A stretch of 64,000 nucleotides of DNA from Streptomyces sp. NBC_01549 (GTDB lineage Bacteria > Actinomycetota > Actinomycetes > Streptomycetales > Streptomycetaceae): assembly GCF_026339955.1 (NCBI RefSeq), contig NZ_JAPEPW010000007.1, positions 1-64,000 on the forward strand, in the 5' to 3' direction. This document shows positions 34,298 through 42,637 of the stretch, in pieces (positions within the stretch are counted from its first letter, which is position 1; every line of letters starts with the position of its first letter). The notes under the pieces are model-generated. The model was not told where the DNA came from. It worked only from the letters and a program-made list of their open reading frames with translations, and searched no databases. The position numbers and the translations under genes were made by a program.

Positions 34298-34334
34298 TCG
34301 GCATCCGCCAACAAATTTGTATGGCGGATGCCGA
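34298..34334 (+). promoter_or_regulatory. Hairpin upstream of the nSTAND gene
   Basis: Perfect 13-bp arms (tcggcatccgcca at 34298-34310, tggcggatgccga at 34322-34334) flank an 11-nt loop that contains the palindrome acaaatttgt. A related hairpin sharing ggcggat-x-ccgatcc lies at 43798-43846, ahead of the remnant of a second nSTAND gene. It may terminate upstream transcription or form part of a shared control region. Confidence 0.6.
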
Positions 34335-34429
34335 TCCCACTCCCCCAAGCCGAGCCCCATGGCCGTCCAACAGCCCGTCGCTGAACGGCTACCCCCCGGG
34401 GCTCGCAACACCGAGTTCAGCGGCTGTCG

Positions 34430-34466
34430 CATTGTTCGGCAGCGGTGTTCCAGCAGCCGAACAATG
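34430..34466 (+). promoter_or_regulatory. Inverted repeat ahead of the nSTAND gene, probable operator
   Basis: A perfect 11-bp inverted repeat cattgttcggc (34430-34440) / gccgaacaatg (34456-34466) with a 15-bp spacer, about 70 bp before the start codon. A degraded copy (43959-43995) sits in the same place ahead of the second nSTAND remnant. The HTH domain of the encoded protein is a candidate ligand. Confidence 0.65.
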
Positions 34467-34536
34467 GCCGGGCGCGACCTTTAACCGGGGTCGTGGAGGT
34501 GCGTAGGTTGTCCGGCAGGCCGGTGGGGGGTGTGTT

Positions 34537-36174
34537 GTGGCGGGACGTCGTGAGGTGCCGGTGGATCCGGAGGCGGGCCCGGTGCAGCGGTTCGCGTTCG
34601 AGTTGCGCAAGTTGCGCACCGAGGCGGGCGGGATCACCTATCGGGTGCTGGCGGATCGGGCCGGGTATTCGGTCACGACGCTGTCGCAGGCGGCCGCCGG
34701 AGAGCAGTTGCCGACGCTGCCGGTGGTCCTGGCTTACGTAGCGGCGTGCGGGGGCGATGCGGCGCACTGGGAGTCGCGGTGGAAGCAGGCGGTGGAGGAG
34801 GCCGCCTCCGCCCTGGAGGATGAGGGTGAGGGTGCGGATCCGCCGTACCGGGGGCTGGCCCGGTTTGAGACCGGGGACAGCGCACGGTTCTTCGGACGCG
34901 ACCGGCTCACCACTGACCTGCTGGAACTGCTGCTTCGACGGCGGTTCGCGGCGGTGTTCGGCCCGTCCGGCAGCGGCAAGTCCTCCCTCCTGCGCGCCGC
35001 CGTCATCCCCACCCTCCAGCACACCCAGCACGCTGGCCTGCGCCCGGCCGCGATCCGCATACTCACTCCCGGCGACCGCCCGGCCCACACCCACGCCCAC
35101 GTGTTCGAGCCCAGCGACACCAACCCCGGCATTGGCACCGTCGAAGCGGATACGCTCATCGTTGTCGACCAGTTCGAGGAGATCTTCACCCTCTGCCAGG
35201 ACCCCGCAGAGCGCGCCCGTTTCATCGACAAGTTGCTGGCCGCCCGTCGGCCCGAGAACCGATTACGGGTCCTCATCGCCGTGCGCGCCGACTTCTACGG
35301 TCACTGCGCCGAACACCGCGACCTCGCCGACGCCCTGCGCGACGCCCACCTGCTCGCCGGCCCCATGAGACCGGCCGAGTTGCGTGAGGCCATCGTCAGA
35401 CCCGCCGCCGCGGCCGGCCTGACTGTGGAACGGGCCCTGACCTCCCGGCTGGTCCAAGAGGTCGCCGGCGCCCCGGGCGGACTGCCGCTGTTGTCGCACG
35501 TCTTGCTGGAGACCTGGCGCCGCCGCCGCGGCAAGACACTGACCACGGCCGGCTACGAAGCCGCCGGCGGTCTGGAAAGCGCGGTCGCCAAGACCGCCGA
35601 GGACGTCTACGGCCGGTTCACCCCAGCCCAGCAGGCGACGGCCCGCCGGGTGCTGCTGCGCCTGGTCACCCCCGGCGATGGCACCCCCGACACCCGCAGA
35701 CCCGCCGAGCGGGAGGATCTGGAGGCCCTTGGCCGGCCGGAGACCGCCGGAGTGGTGGAGGTGCTGGCCGCCGCACGGCTGCTCACCCTCGACGACGACA
35801 CCGTCGATCTCGCCCACGAAGCCCTGCTGACCGCCTGGCCCCGACTGCACGCCTGGATCGAAGAAGACCGCGAACGCCTGCGCACCCACCGCAAACTGAC
35901 CGAGGCCGCCCGCACCTGGGAGGGACTGGGCCGCGACCCGGGGGCTCTGTACCGGGGAAGTCGTCTCGTCCCTGCCGAGGAACGCTTCAGCAGCGGTCCT
36001 GCCGAAGATCTGACCGCCGGCGAGGACAGCACCATCCGGGTGTGGAACGCGGCCCTGCCCACACCCACCGCGGCAATCAACACAGTCTGCCGGGCCGTCC
36101 ACCGCGACCTCACCCCGCAGGAACGCTCGACGTACCTGCCGGACCAGCCGGCACACGCCACGTGCCCAGACTGA
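34537..36174 (+). CDS. HTH-nSTAND1 NTPase lacking most WD40 repeats
   Basis: A 545-aa protein. An N-terminal XRE-type HTH (about 12-70; ELRKLRTEAGGITYRVLADR, AGYSVTTLSQAAAG) is followed by an nSTAND1 ATPase: P-loop VFGPSGSGKSSLLRA near 142, Walker B DTLIVVDQFEEIF near 208, RADFYGHCAEH, and the winged-helix part GGLPLLSHVLLETWRRRRG and DLAHEALLTAWPRL. Family members usually carry 500-700 more residues of WD40 repeats. Here only one repeat end is left (LTAGEDSTIRVWN near 495), joined directly to the normal C-terminal tail (INTVCRAVHRDLTPQERSTY). The frame is kept, so this is a deletion that removed the sensor. The start is GTG 34537. Confidence 0.85.
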   Translation: MAGRREVPVDPEAGPVQRFAFELRKLRTEAGGITYRVLADRAGYSVTTLSQAAAGEQLPTLPVVLAYVAACGGDAAHWESRWKQAVEEAASALEDEGEGADPPYRGLARFETGDSARFFGRDRLTTDLLELLLRRRFAAVFGPSGSGKSSLLRAAVIPTLQHTQHAGLRPAAIRILTPGDRPAHTHAHVFEPSDTNPGIGTVEADTLIVVDQFEEIFTLCQDPAERARFIDKLLAARRPENRLRVLIAVRADFYGHCAEHRDLADALRDAHLLAGPMRPAELREAIVRPAAAAGLTVERALTSRLVQEVAGAPGGLPLLSHVLLETWRRRRGKTLTTAGYEAAGGLESAVAKTAEDVYGRFTPAQQATARRVLLRLVTPGDGTPDTRRPAEREDLEALGRPETAGVVEVLAAARLLTLDDDTVDLAHEALLTAWPRLHAWIEEDRERLRTHRKLTEAARTWEGLGRDPGALYRGSRLVPAEERFSSGPAEDLTAGEDSTIRVWNAALPTPTAAINTVCRAVHRDLTPQERSTYLPDQPAHATCPD

Positions 36175-36340
36175 GCTGGATCGGCCGCTCGCTATCGACA
36201 TGCCGACCTCAGACACAAACACATAGGCACGGTGAGCCCAGCGCCGGGAACGTGGTTCACGCAGCAGACACACCAAGGAGGGCGCCGCCGGCCGGCATCG
36301 CCCTCAACGCCTTCCGCCTGCCGAAGCGAGGAGACACGGC

Positions 36341-37300
36341 CTAATGCGGGAAGCTGCGGGGTGGGCGAGTGACTATGGATTCGCGGAACTCGGCAATCCG
36401 CGAGTGGACTTGGTGCATCAGGTGGGTGTCCTCGATCCGGTCCAGGTAGAGGCAGCGGACTGCCAGGCCCGGGAGGTCGAAGGCGAAGTACAGGGACATC
36501 AGCGGGTTCACGAACAACTCGCTGCCCCGGGTGCGGTCAGTGAACCGAACATCGCCGAACGAGCCGCGCACGGCTGCCGCGATTGAACCGTTCACGATGC
36601 TGGGGTGCTCCGGGGTGTGGTCCTGAGCGTGCGTCACCGCGTCAAGGTAGAGGGCGCCCTCACGGGTGGCGCGCGGTATCGAGAACGCGCCGAGGTACGC
36701 GCCGTCGCGCTCCAGTGCGGCGATGTTCTCCAATACCTGCGTGTGGTTTACGCCGTGGGACGCGTCTACGCCGAAGCCGACTGACACGACGAGCCGGGTC
36801 GGTATGCCGTCCAGCGCGGCCAGCGCCGCCACGCTCGTCAGGTCCTCCTCCGGAGTGCCGAGCCCGGCTTCATCGCCGCGCATCAGAATGTCCGTACCGC
36901 CGTCGACCAGCACCACAGCGTCGACGCGGTGCAGCTCGATCAGTGCTTCGTAGGCGGCGCGCAGCGGGCGCACCCCGGTCTGGGGGAAGGCGTACACGGT
37001 GGGCGGGTAGCCGTGTTGGCGCAGCCACTGAGCGAGGGTCCGCTCCGGGAAGTAGCTCTGGTGCAAAGCGGAGTCGGGAGTGACGGCGGCCAGGTCGGGG
37101 GCGACCCAGTCATCGATCGGGAGACCGGCGAGTGCGCTGAAGGACAGGTTCGCGAGATATACCTGCTTGCCTTGATGCAGGAGGGAGAGAGCCAACGGCA
37201 GGCCGGAGTAGATGTCGAAGCCGCCACCCGCGCCCGCGACGAGGATCCGTTCGGCATCGGCGAGCCGGGTGAAGAGTGGGTTGGAGTGGAGGGACGTCAT
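36341..37300 (-). CDS. DUF1152 family protein
   Basis: A 319-aa protein of the DUF1152 family: ILVAGAGGGFDIYSGLPLAL near the start, FPQTGVRPLRAAYEALIE, VVLVDGGTDILMRGDEAGLG, and TRLVVSVGFGVDASHGVNH. The Gly-rich N-terminus suggests nucleotide or substrate binding, but no reaction is known for the family. The start is ATG 37300 or the in-frame ATG at 37309; neither has a clear ribosome site. It is a single gene, convergent with the nSTAND gene, which ends 166 bp away. Confidence 0.82.
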   Translation of the reverse strand: MTSLHSNPLFTRLADAERILVAGAGGGFDIYSGLPLALSLLHQGKQVYLANLSFSALAGLPIDDWVAPDLAAVTPDSALHQSYFPERTLAQWLRQHGYPPTVYAFPQTGVRPLRAAYEALIELHRVDAVVLVDGGTDILMRGDEAGLGTPEEDLTSVAALAALDGIPTRLVVSVGFGVDASHGVNHTQVLENIAALERDGAYLGAFSIPRATREGALYLDAVTHAQDHTPEHPSIVNGSIAAAVRGSFGDVRFTDRTRGSELFVNPLMSLYFAFDLPGLAVRCLYLDRIEDTHLMHQVHSRIAEFRESIVTRPPRSFPH

Positions 37301-37638
37301 GACGATCATTGTCCGGGGACCCGGCCTCGGACGCTCCCGAGTTCTCGACGCGACGACGGAGCCACGGAGCAACCGGAATCAAGACCTCCGACCCTCGACC
37401 GCCCGGAGTCAACCTGTTGCGGTGACGGCCCTGAATGGCGCCCGCTCATGAGATGTCTGCAGCAGTTCGCATACCTGTTGTCGCCTGGACACCTCACGCC
37501 CCGTTAGCCCGGGAGGACGGCCAAGTGGCCTCTCGGACGGGGCTGTTGTGGAGGTGGCTGTGCGGGTCCTGCATCAGCGGCGCGAGCACGGCCTGACCTG
37601 GGAGGCGTTCGCCCCGCCGCACGCGATCCCGCAGGAAG

Positions 37639-37704
37639 CTCGTCACCTTCTTGACCGGTGACGAGGTTGGGTGTCACGATATCACCTGCTCAACCGGTGA
37701 CGAG
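37639..37704 (+). promoter_or_regulatory. Repeat cluster upstream of the VOC gene, probable operator
   Basis: A perfect 9-bp inverted repeat ctcgtcacc (37639-37647) / ggtgacgag (37657-37665) is followed by a further direct copy of accggtgacgag at 37693-37704, 39 bp from the first. The cluster lies 40-110 bp before the VOC gene start, a good place for a repressor or activator. No regulator gene is adjacent. Confidence 0.55.
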
Positions 37705-37745
37705 CTGGGACGTGCACGCCTCCGTCCGCGAAAGAGAAGGCAAAG

Positions 37746-38189
37746 ATGGATCTGAAACTCGAAGTTGTGGTGCTGCCCGTCTCCGACGTGGACCGGGCCA
37801 GGGCCTTCTACGAGAAGGCGGGGTTCCGTCTGGACGTCGACCACGTCGCCGACGACAGCTACCGCGTGGTGCACCTGACGCCCCCCGGCTCGCAGTGCTC
37901 GATCCTCTTCGGCACCGGGGTCACCACGGCCGCACCGGGTTCGGTGCAGGGTCTGCACCTCATCGTCTCGGACATCATGGCGGCCCACGCCGAACTGACC
38001 GACCGCGGCATCCCGATGAGCGAGATCTTCCACGACGCGGGCGGGGTGTTCCACCGCGGCACGGAAGCGGGCCGGGTCGGCGGCCCGCACCCGCAGCACG
38101 CCAGCTACGGCTCGTTCGCCGCCTTCAGCGACCCCGACGGCAACGGGTGGGTGCTGCAGGAGGTGACGACCCGGCTTCCTGGCCGGTGA
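37746..38189 (+). CDS. VOC (glyoxalase/dioxygenase-fold) protein
   Basis: A 147-aa VOC-superfamily protein with the paired beta-alpha-beta-beta-beta units: LEVVVLPVSDVDRARAFYEK, GFRLDVDHVADDS, CSILFGTGV, and a second half ending FAAFSDPDGNGWVLQEV, whose Glu (E of LQEV) is the usual metal ligand. Function cannot be assigned beyond the fold (glyoxalase, bleomycin-resistance or dioxygenase type). The ATG at 37746 is preceded by agagaaggcaaag. The repeat cluster just upstream suggests regulated expression. Confidence 0.85.
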   Translation: MDLKLEVVVLPVSDVDRARAFYEKAGFRLDVDHVADDSYRVVHLTPPGSQCSILFGTGVTTAAPGSVQGLHLIVSDIMAAHAELTDRGIPMSEIFHDAGGVFHRGTEAGRVGGPHPQHASYGSFAAFSDPDGNGWVLQEVTTRLPGR

Positions 38190-38278
38190 GGACGAGTCCG
38201 CCCACCGGACACGGCTGACGGCACGCATATTCCGGCCGACCCGCCCCGCCGTGTCCTGAGCAGTGACGAACGACACCC

Positions 38279-38420
38279 TGACAATGGATCTTGAGGTCCG
38301 GGAAGGGATGTCCGGGTGGGACGCCGGTCACCGTATCCGGAGGAGTTCCGGAGGAGTTCCGGAGGAGTTCCGGAGGAGTTCCGGAGGGATGCCGTCGCGC
38401 TGTACCGCGCGGCATCACTC
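38279..38420 (+). mobile_element. IS3-type left-end relic with repeat expansion
   Basis: Starts tgacaatggatcttgaggtc and matches the left end and orfA start of the relic at 32275 in order and spacing. The orfA start is out of frame because 4 bases are missing. It then contains four tandem copies of an 11-bp unit (38339-38382) and stops matching near 38420. Confidence 0.7.
38339..38382 (+). repeat. Four tandem copies of ggaggagttcc
   Basis: Four uninterrupted 11-bp units with a partial fifth (ggagg). The relic at 31814-32275 has one copy. Three extra units add 33 bp, so the orfA reading frame through the repeat (PEEFRRSSGGVPEEFRRD) is preserved. Confidence 0.9.
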
Positions 38421-38597
38421 CCCTTTCCCCAGGCTTGGGGTGTCATGGTCCGGGCTCAGGGCGCGGCCTGGTGCCGTGTCAGCATCGCGTCGTAGCCCTG
38501 CGCTTCCTTGCGTTCGCGCCAGTCCCACTGGATACGGCGGCAGGGCCGGTGCGCTGGCCGACGGGCAGCTGCGGTGGGCTGAGTCGGACGCCGTTGT

Positions 38598-38757
38598 TCA
38601 GCCACAGTGGACGTTGTAAATGGGGGTGTCGTAGCCGTTTGCGGGCCCCTCGGGGCTGTCCTCGGCCGCGTTCAGGGATATACACACGTTGTCGACGTGG
38701 GTCACCTTTACGGGACCCGCGTATTCCTCGAAGTATCCCGTGTTGAGTGATTTCGTG
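38598..38757 (-). pseudogene. C-terminal fragment of an unknown protein
   Basis: A minus-strand frame without a start codon reads TGYFEEYAGPVKVTHVDNVC, ISLNAAEDSPEGP and NGYDTPIYNVHCG before TGA at 38598. Its composition (Tyr, Asn, Asp, two Cys) is like an exported protein and unlike the Arg/Pro-rich shadows around it. The 5' part is missing. I do not recognise the family. Confidence 0.4.
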
Positions 38758-38799
38758 TGGGGCTGGCCATGGGCACAGCTCTGCCCGCGGTCGTGGGGG

Positions 38800-39120
38800 G
38801 CTCTGGGTGAGGCGCGGGAGCTGGCGGTCGATGAGGCGCAGCGCCTGCCGGGGCCGTGCCTGGAGTACTGGCAGAGCCTGTGGGATCACCCCGGCACGCG
38901 GATCACGCTGTGCTGTGCGGGGCGGGCGGGTAGTGAGTGGGCGCTGCCCTGTCTGCCGCAGCCGGCGTCCCGGATCGGCGCGTGGCAGGAGGTTCCGCGT
39001 CCGATCGGAGCGGAGGCGGCGTCCGCGGTCGATCGGCTTCCACCCGCTGCGGGCGCCCTGTACGACGACTTCACCGGCGCGGGCGACAGTTGGGGTGAGC
39101 AGCGGTGGAAGGCCTCCAAC
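38800..39120 (+). pseudogene. TniB-like AAA ATPase fragment
   Basis: The frame reads LAVDEAQRLPGPCLEYWQSL with the Walker B Asp-Glu, WDHPGTRITLCCAGRAGSEW, and AVDRLPPAAGALYD. This is the middle of an ATP-binding subunit that accompanies Mu/Tn5053-type DDE transposases in Streptomyces. The Walker A part and the C-terminus are missing. The transposase-like fragment at 39330-39592 is probably its partner. Confidence 0.55.
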
Positions 39121-39329
39121 GATCTGTGGACCCATGCCAAGTGCCCGCACCGGCGAGGCCCGCACCAGCCGCGCCCCTGCCGGCAGCACCACACCCGCCA
39201 CCATGGCGCTCTCACCCGCCGGCAACTCACCCGGCGCCGGTCTCGGCCGCCCGCGCACAGCGGTATCCGGCGCGGCACCCTCAGCGGATGCCGCCAGGGC
39301 AAGCTCTGCCAGCGCCTGCCGCGTCTCCC

Positions 39330-39592
39330 CTTCCGCCCGGACACGCCCGCACCACCGCACGGTCCGGCAGCACCCTGCCGCCCTCCAGGTCCCGGCGCAC
39401 CACCCGGTACAACGACACAAGCGACGGCACCTCTCCCCCGGCATCCTCCAGGTGCCGGTGCAGCACCGCCACATACCCGCCGGCCCGGACGCCCGGGCAC
39501 ACATGAGCCGTCGTCAATGCCCGAGCCGCATCCAGCTCAAGCAACCGCGCCACCAGCACCCATCCCTGACACGCCGTCACTGTCATGACTCC
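39330..39592 (-). pseudogene. Mu-type (rve) transposase N-terminal fragment
   Basis: A minus-strand frame reads VARLLELDAARALTTAHVCP, GGYVAVLHRHLEDAGG, and EVPSLVSLYRVVRRDL, which matches the N-terminal HTH region of large rve-domain transposases (VPS-L-x-RxxxRDL). The catalytic part is absent. It sits opposite to the TniB-like fragment. Confidence 0.45.
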
Positions 39593-39656
39593 ACTGACAC
39601 CACTGACACCAAACCGAGAGATCGCACGCGGCTCTCCCCGCCGCACCGCCGCGCCA

Positions 39657-40412
39657 CTACACCGCGGTGAATCCGCCGTCGACGGTGAGCGTGGCGCCGT
39701 GAACCTGGGACGCCTCGTCGCTCGCGAGGAACACGACGGCGGCGGCCACCTCCGCCGGGGTACCGGCGCGGCGGGAGGGCATGCCCGCGATGATCGGGGC
39801 CAGGTGCTCCTCCATCGCCGCCACCTTCTCCGTCAGCGTGGGGCCGGGAGCGACGGTGTTGACCCGGACGCCGTGCGGCCCGTACTCCGCGGCCCACGAC
39901 GCGGTGAGCGAGTGCACGGCCGCCTTGGTCATGCTGTAGAGCGCCGAATGCGCCATGCCCCGCATGCCGCTGATGGACCCCAGGTTGACCACGGCGCCGT
40001 GGCCGCGCTCGGCCATGGGCGGTACCAGCAGGCCGGTGAGGAGGAACACCGACCGCACGCTCACGGCCAGCGCCTCGTCGATGGTCTCCTGCGCAACCTC
40101 GGCGGTGGGGGCCGGCGCGAGCAGGAGCGCCGCGTTGTTGACGAGCACGTCGATCCGCCCGCCGGCCGCGGCGACCGCGTCGGTGGCGAAGCGGCCGATC
40201 GCATCGGCGCCCGCGGACAGATCCGCCTTCACGAAGGCCGCCGCACCGCCGTCCTTCTCGATGCGCGCCACCACCTCTGCGCCGCGGTGCTCGTCACGTC
40301 CGCTGACGACGACGAACGCGCCCTCGGCAGCCAGGGCCGCCGCGATGGCGGCGCCGATGCCCGCGGTGGAACCGGTGACCAGGGCCGTCCGCCCGGTGAG
40401 TCGCTGGGTCAT
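39657..40412 (-). CDS. Short-chain dehydrogenase/reductase
   Basis: A 251-aa classical SDR. The cofactor motif is VTGSTAGIGAAIAAALAAEG near residue 14, VLVNNAALLLAP is the NNAG-type strand, the catalytic Ser is in LGSISGMRG, and the catalytic Tyr/Lys are in YSMTKAAVHSL. The C-terminal signature is GVRVNTVAPGPTLTE. SGRDEHR after beta-2 suggests NADPH. It is divergent from a TetR regulator with a palindromic operator between them, so it is probably the regulated gene. The ATG at 40412 is the start. The substrate is unknown. Confidence 0.92.
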   Translation of the reverse strand: MTQRLTGRTALVTGSTAGIGAAIAAALAAEGAFVVVSGRDEHRGAEVVARIEKDGGAAAFVKADLSAGADAIGRFATDAVAAAGGRIDVLVNNAALLLAPAPTAEVAQETIDEALAVSVRSVFLLTGLLVPPMAERGHGAVVNLGSISGMRGMAHSALYSMTKAAVHSLTASWAAEYGPHGVRVNTVAPGPTLTEKVAAMEEHLAPIIAGMPSRRAGTPAEVAAAVVFLASDEASQVHGATLTVDGGFTAV

Positions 40413-40425
40413 GGTGCCGTGCCTT

Positions 40426-40455
40426 TCTGTACTGAACCGGTCTGTACTGAACCGG
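40426..40455. repeat. Tandem 15-bp direct repeat
   Basis: Two perfect, adjacent copies of tctgtactgaaccgg (40426-40440 and 40441-40455) just upstream of the SDR start. It could be a duplicated regulator or promoter element. Confidence 0.8.
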
Positions 40456-40470
40456 CTGGGAACGGCAAAC

Positions 40471-40512
40471 CTGCCACCCAAAAAATGGACCTGCAAGTCC
40501 AGAAAGTGGCAG
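40471..40512. promoter_or_regulatory. Nested palindrome, TetR operator
   Basis: The core tggacctgcaagtcca (40486-40501) is a palindrome with one mismatched pair. It is flanked by an outer inverted repeat ctgccac (40471-40477) / gtggcag (40506-40512). The site lies 10-50 bp before the TetR ATG and 59-100 bp before the SDR ATG, which is the usual place for joint repression. Confidence 0.75.
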
Positions 40513-40521
40513 GATGGCGGC

Positions 40522-41145
40522 ATGGCACCACGACTGACCCCCAAGGGTGCGGCCACCCGGCAACGCATCATCGAAGGAGCCGCGGAGGAGATCCGCGAGC
40601 GCGGCGTGACCGAGACGACCCTGGACGACATCCGCGCCCGCACGGCCACCAGCAAGAGCCAGCTCTTCCACTACTTCCCCAGCGGCAAGGAGGAGCTCCT
40701 GCTCGCCGTGGCCCGGCACGAGGCCGACCGCGTCCTGTCCGACCAGCAACCCCACCTCGGTGAACTCACCTCCTGGCAGGCCTGGCACAACTGGCGCGAC
40801 GCCGTCGTCGACCGCTACCGCAGACAGGGGCAGCAGTGCCCGCTCGGCACGCTCATGTCACAGCTGACACCCACCACGCCCGGCGCGCAGGCCGTCACCA
40901 GACAACTGATTTCCTCGTGGCAGACCCAGATCGCGGCCGGCATCCGGGCCATGCAGGACCAGCGCGAGATCCCGCTCAGCCTCGACGCCGACCGCGCCGC
41001 GGCCGCCCTGCTCGCCGGTATCCAAGGCGGCGTCTTGATCATGATGTCCACCGGCTCCCTCACCCACCTCGAAGCGGCCCTCGATCTGGGCATCCACCAG
41101 CTCCTGGCCCCGCCCGCGCCGGTACGCACGACGCCGACGGCCTGA
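40522..41145 (+). CDS. TetR-family repressor
   Basis: A 207-aa TetR regulator. The N-terminal HTH is RQRIIEGAAEEIRERGVTET, then IRARTATSKSQLFHYFPSG with KEELLLAVA. The C-terminal ligand domain (WQAWHNWRDAVVDRYRRQG, LGTLMSQLTPTTPGAQAVT) resembles the YxaF/LmrA-type group. The ATG at 40522 follows gcaggatggcgg. It is divergent from the SDR, with the palindromic operator at 40471-40512 between. The ligand is unknown. Confidence 0.92.
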   Translation: MAPRLTPKGAATRQRIIEGAAEEIRERGVTETTLDDIRARTATSKSQLFHYFPSGKEELLLAVARHEADRVLSDQQPHLGELTSWQAWHNWRDAVVDRYRRQGQQCPLGTLMSQLTPTTPGAQAVTRQLISSWQTQIAAGIRAMQDQREIPLSLDADRAAAALLAGIQGGVLIMMSTGSLTHLEAALDLGIHQLLAPPAPVRTTPTA

Positions 41146-41365
41146 CCGGCCCGCGGGCGCACGCACACGCCGCCGACTCGGGCCGGTCAGGGAGGTGGTC
41201 GGCCGGCAGCGGACGCCGCTCTGCGATCCGGCCGGCTCGCCCTCCGCGCTCGCGTTCTGCGCGTCGACTGCCGCGAGCACCGAGTCGGCCAGTTCCGCGA
41301 TGGACCGTCCGCCACCCGCGTCGATGCGATCCATGCCCAGCCTGTCGATGGCATCGATCATGCCC

Positions 41366-41721
41366 TTCGGTTTCTTGGGCGGGGCGCTGACCTGGTCGGG
41401 GAACTCGTTGGCCAGGCCGCGGTAGCCGTCGTCGGCCTCGGACTTCACGCCGGGGTGCCGGTGGAACTGCTCGGCGATGCCCTCGGTGCGCACGGCGGTC
41501 GTGCACCCGGCCCGGGCGCCGGCCCCGGACCACAGGGTGCGGCCCTGGCCGTCGCTGATCGTGGCGGTGACGGTGTTCTGCCTGCGCTTGCCGCGGACGA
41601 AGGCCCGTCGGCCGGGACGGCCCGCGCTTGGGCGGCGGACCTGGGTCTGCATCCCGTCGATCCGCAAGGAGACGTCCTCGGCCGCGGCATGTCTGTCCCC
41701 ACACTCACCGACCAAGATCAA
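41366..41721 (-). pseudogene. IS5-family transposase fragment
   Basis: Frame reads EDVSLRIDGMQTQVRRPSAG, RRQNTVTATISDGQGRTLWS, GAGARAGCTTAVRTEGIAEQ and DDGYRGLANEFPDQVSAPPK, an internal part of an IS5-type DDE transposase including the second catalytic Asp region. The first part and the C-terminal Glu region are missing. After 41366 the frame continues with unrelated sequence (RLGMDRIDAGGGRSIAELAD). Confidence 0.7.
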
Positions 41722-41750
41722 TCGCGGGTCGGCCCATTAGGGTCGGAGGC

Positions 41751-42410
41751 ATGACGACACCTCTTGCCGGCAGTGCCTTCGACTCGCTCCGCCTCGACGC
41801 CGTGCCCGACCAGGAGGCGTTGCGCCGGGTCTACGAACTCCCCGGCACCGCGGCCGTGCGCAAGCAGATGACCGAACTCACCGAGCAGACCCGGCGGTTG
41901 ATCGGCTGCTCATCGCTGGTCCTGGTCGCCAGCGCGGATGCCGAGGGCAACTGTGACGTCTCCCCGCGCGGCGGCCCCGCCGGGTTCGTCGCCGTCCTGG
42001 ACACACGGACGGTGGCGATACCGGACGCGACCGGCAACAAGCGTCTGGACACCCTGCAGAACGTCATCGCCACCGGACGGGCCGGGCTGCTGTTCGTCAT
42101 TCCAGGGCGCACCACGACGCTCAGGGTGAACGGCCGGGCCTGCGTCTCCACCCGCCCAGAGCTGCTGTCGCAGCTGACCGCCGTGGGCAAGCCGCCGGCC
42201 AGTGCGCTGGTGCTGGGGATCGAGGAGGTCTACCCGCACTGCCCCAAGTCGCTGCTGCGTAGCGGGGCCTGGAAGCCGGAGGAGTGGCTGCCGGCGGACG
42301 CCCAGCCGGCCTCGGCCGAGGTGACACTGGCCCAACTGCGGATGCCGGAGCTGACGATCGCCGACATCGAGCAGGCGGAGGCGGACTCGCTGAAGTACCG
42401 GTACGAGTAA
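41751..42410 (+). CDS. PPOX-class FMN-binding protein, MSMEG_1061-like
   Basis: A 219-aa pyridoxamine-5'-phosphate-oxidase-fold protein of the MSMEG_1061 group: CSSLVLVASADAEGNCDVSP, RGGPAGFVAVLDTRTVAIPD, NKRLDTLQNVIATGRAGLLF (FMN-binding loop) and the C-terminal YPHCPKSLLRSGAWKPEEW. Such proteins bind FMN or F420, but the substrates are unknown. The ATG at 41751 has ggtcggaggc upstream. A plus-strand sequence related to its upstream region (atcaatcgcggg) recurs at 42472, just after the gene. Confidence 0.87.
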   Translation: MTTPLAGSAFDSLRLDAVPDQEALRRVYELPGTAAVRKQMTELTEQTRRLIGCSSLVLVASADAEGNCDVSPRGGPAGFVAVLDTRTVAIPDATGNKRLDTLQNVIATGRAGLLFVIPGRTTTLRVNGRACVSTRPELLSQLTAVGKPPASALVLGIEEVYPHCPKSLLRSGAWKPEEWLPADAQPASAEVTLAQLRMPELTIADIEQAEADSLKYRYE

Positions 42411-42499
42411 CGGGCCGACCTGCGATTACTGAACCACCAGCCGGCCGAACCCCAGGCCGGCACGCCCCAAAATCAATCGCGGGGCAGCCCGTTGGCGTC

Positions 42500-42590
42500 C
42501 TGCATCGCGCTGGGCTGGTCACCCGGGCCCGACACGGACGCACAGTCTTGTACCTGCGCAGTTGGCTGAGCACTTCTCATCCGCCTCAGA
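42500..42590 (+). pseudogene. ArsR-like winged-helix fragment
   Basis: The frame reads LHRAGLVTRARHGRTVLYLR, the wing and recognition part of an ArsR-type winged helix (usually LREAGLVxxRRxGRxxxY). No start and no first helices are present. Confidence 0.35.
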
Positions 42591-42637
42591 ACGGGTGGCG
42601 GACGTAACCGTCCTGACGTGCGCGGCTTCCTGACCGG

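Noticed and set aside
38339..38382. Tandem ggaggagttcc units as a possible CRISPR-like or regulatory array
   Set aside because: Units are contiguous without spacers and lie within an IS3 orfA relic that has one copy elsewhere, so it is a slippage expansion.
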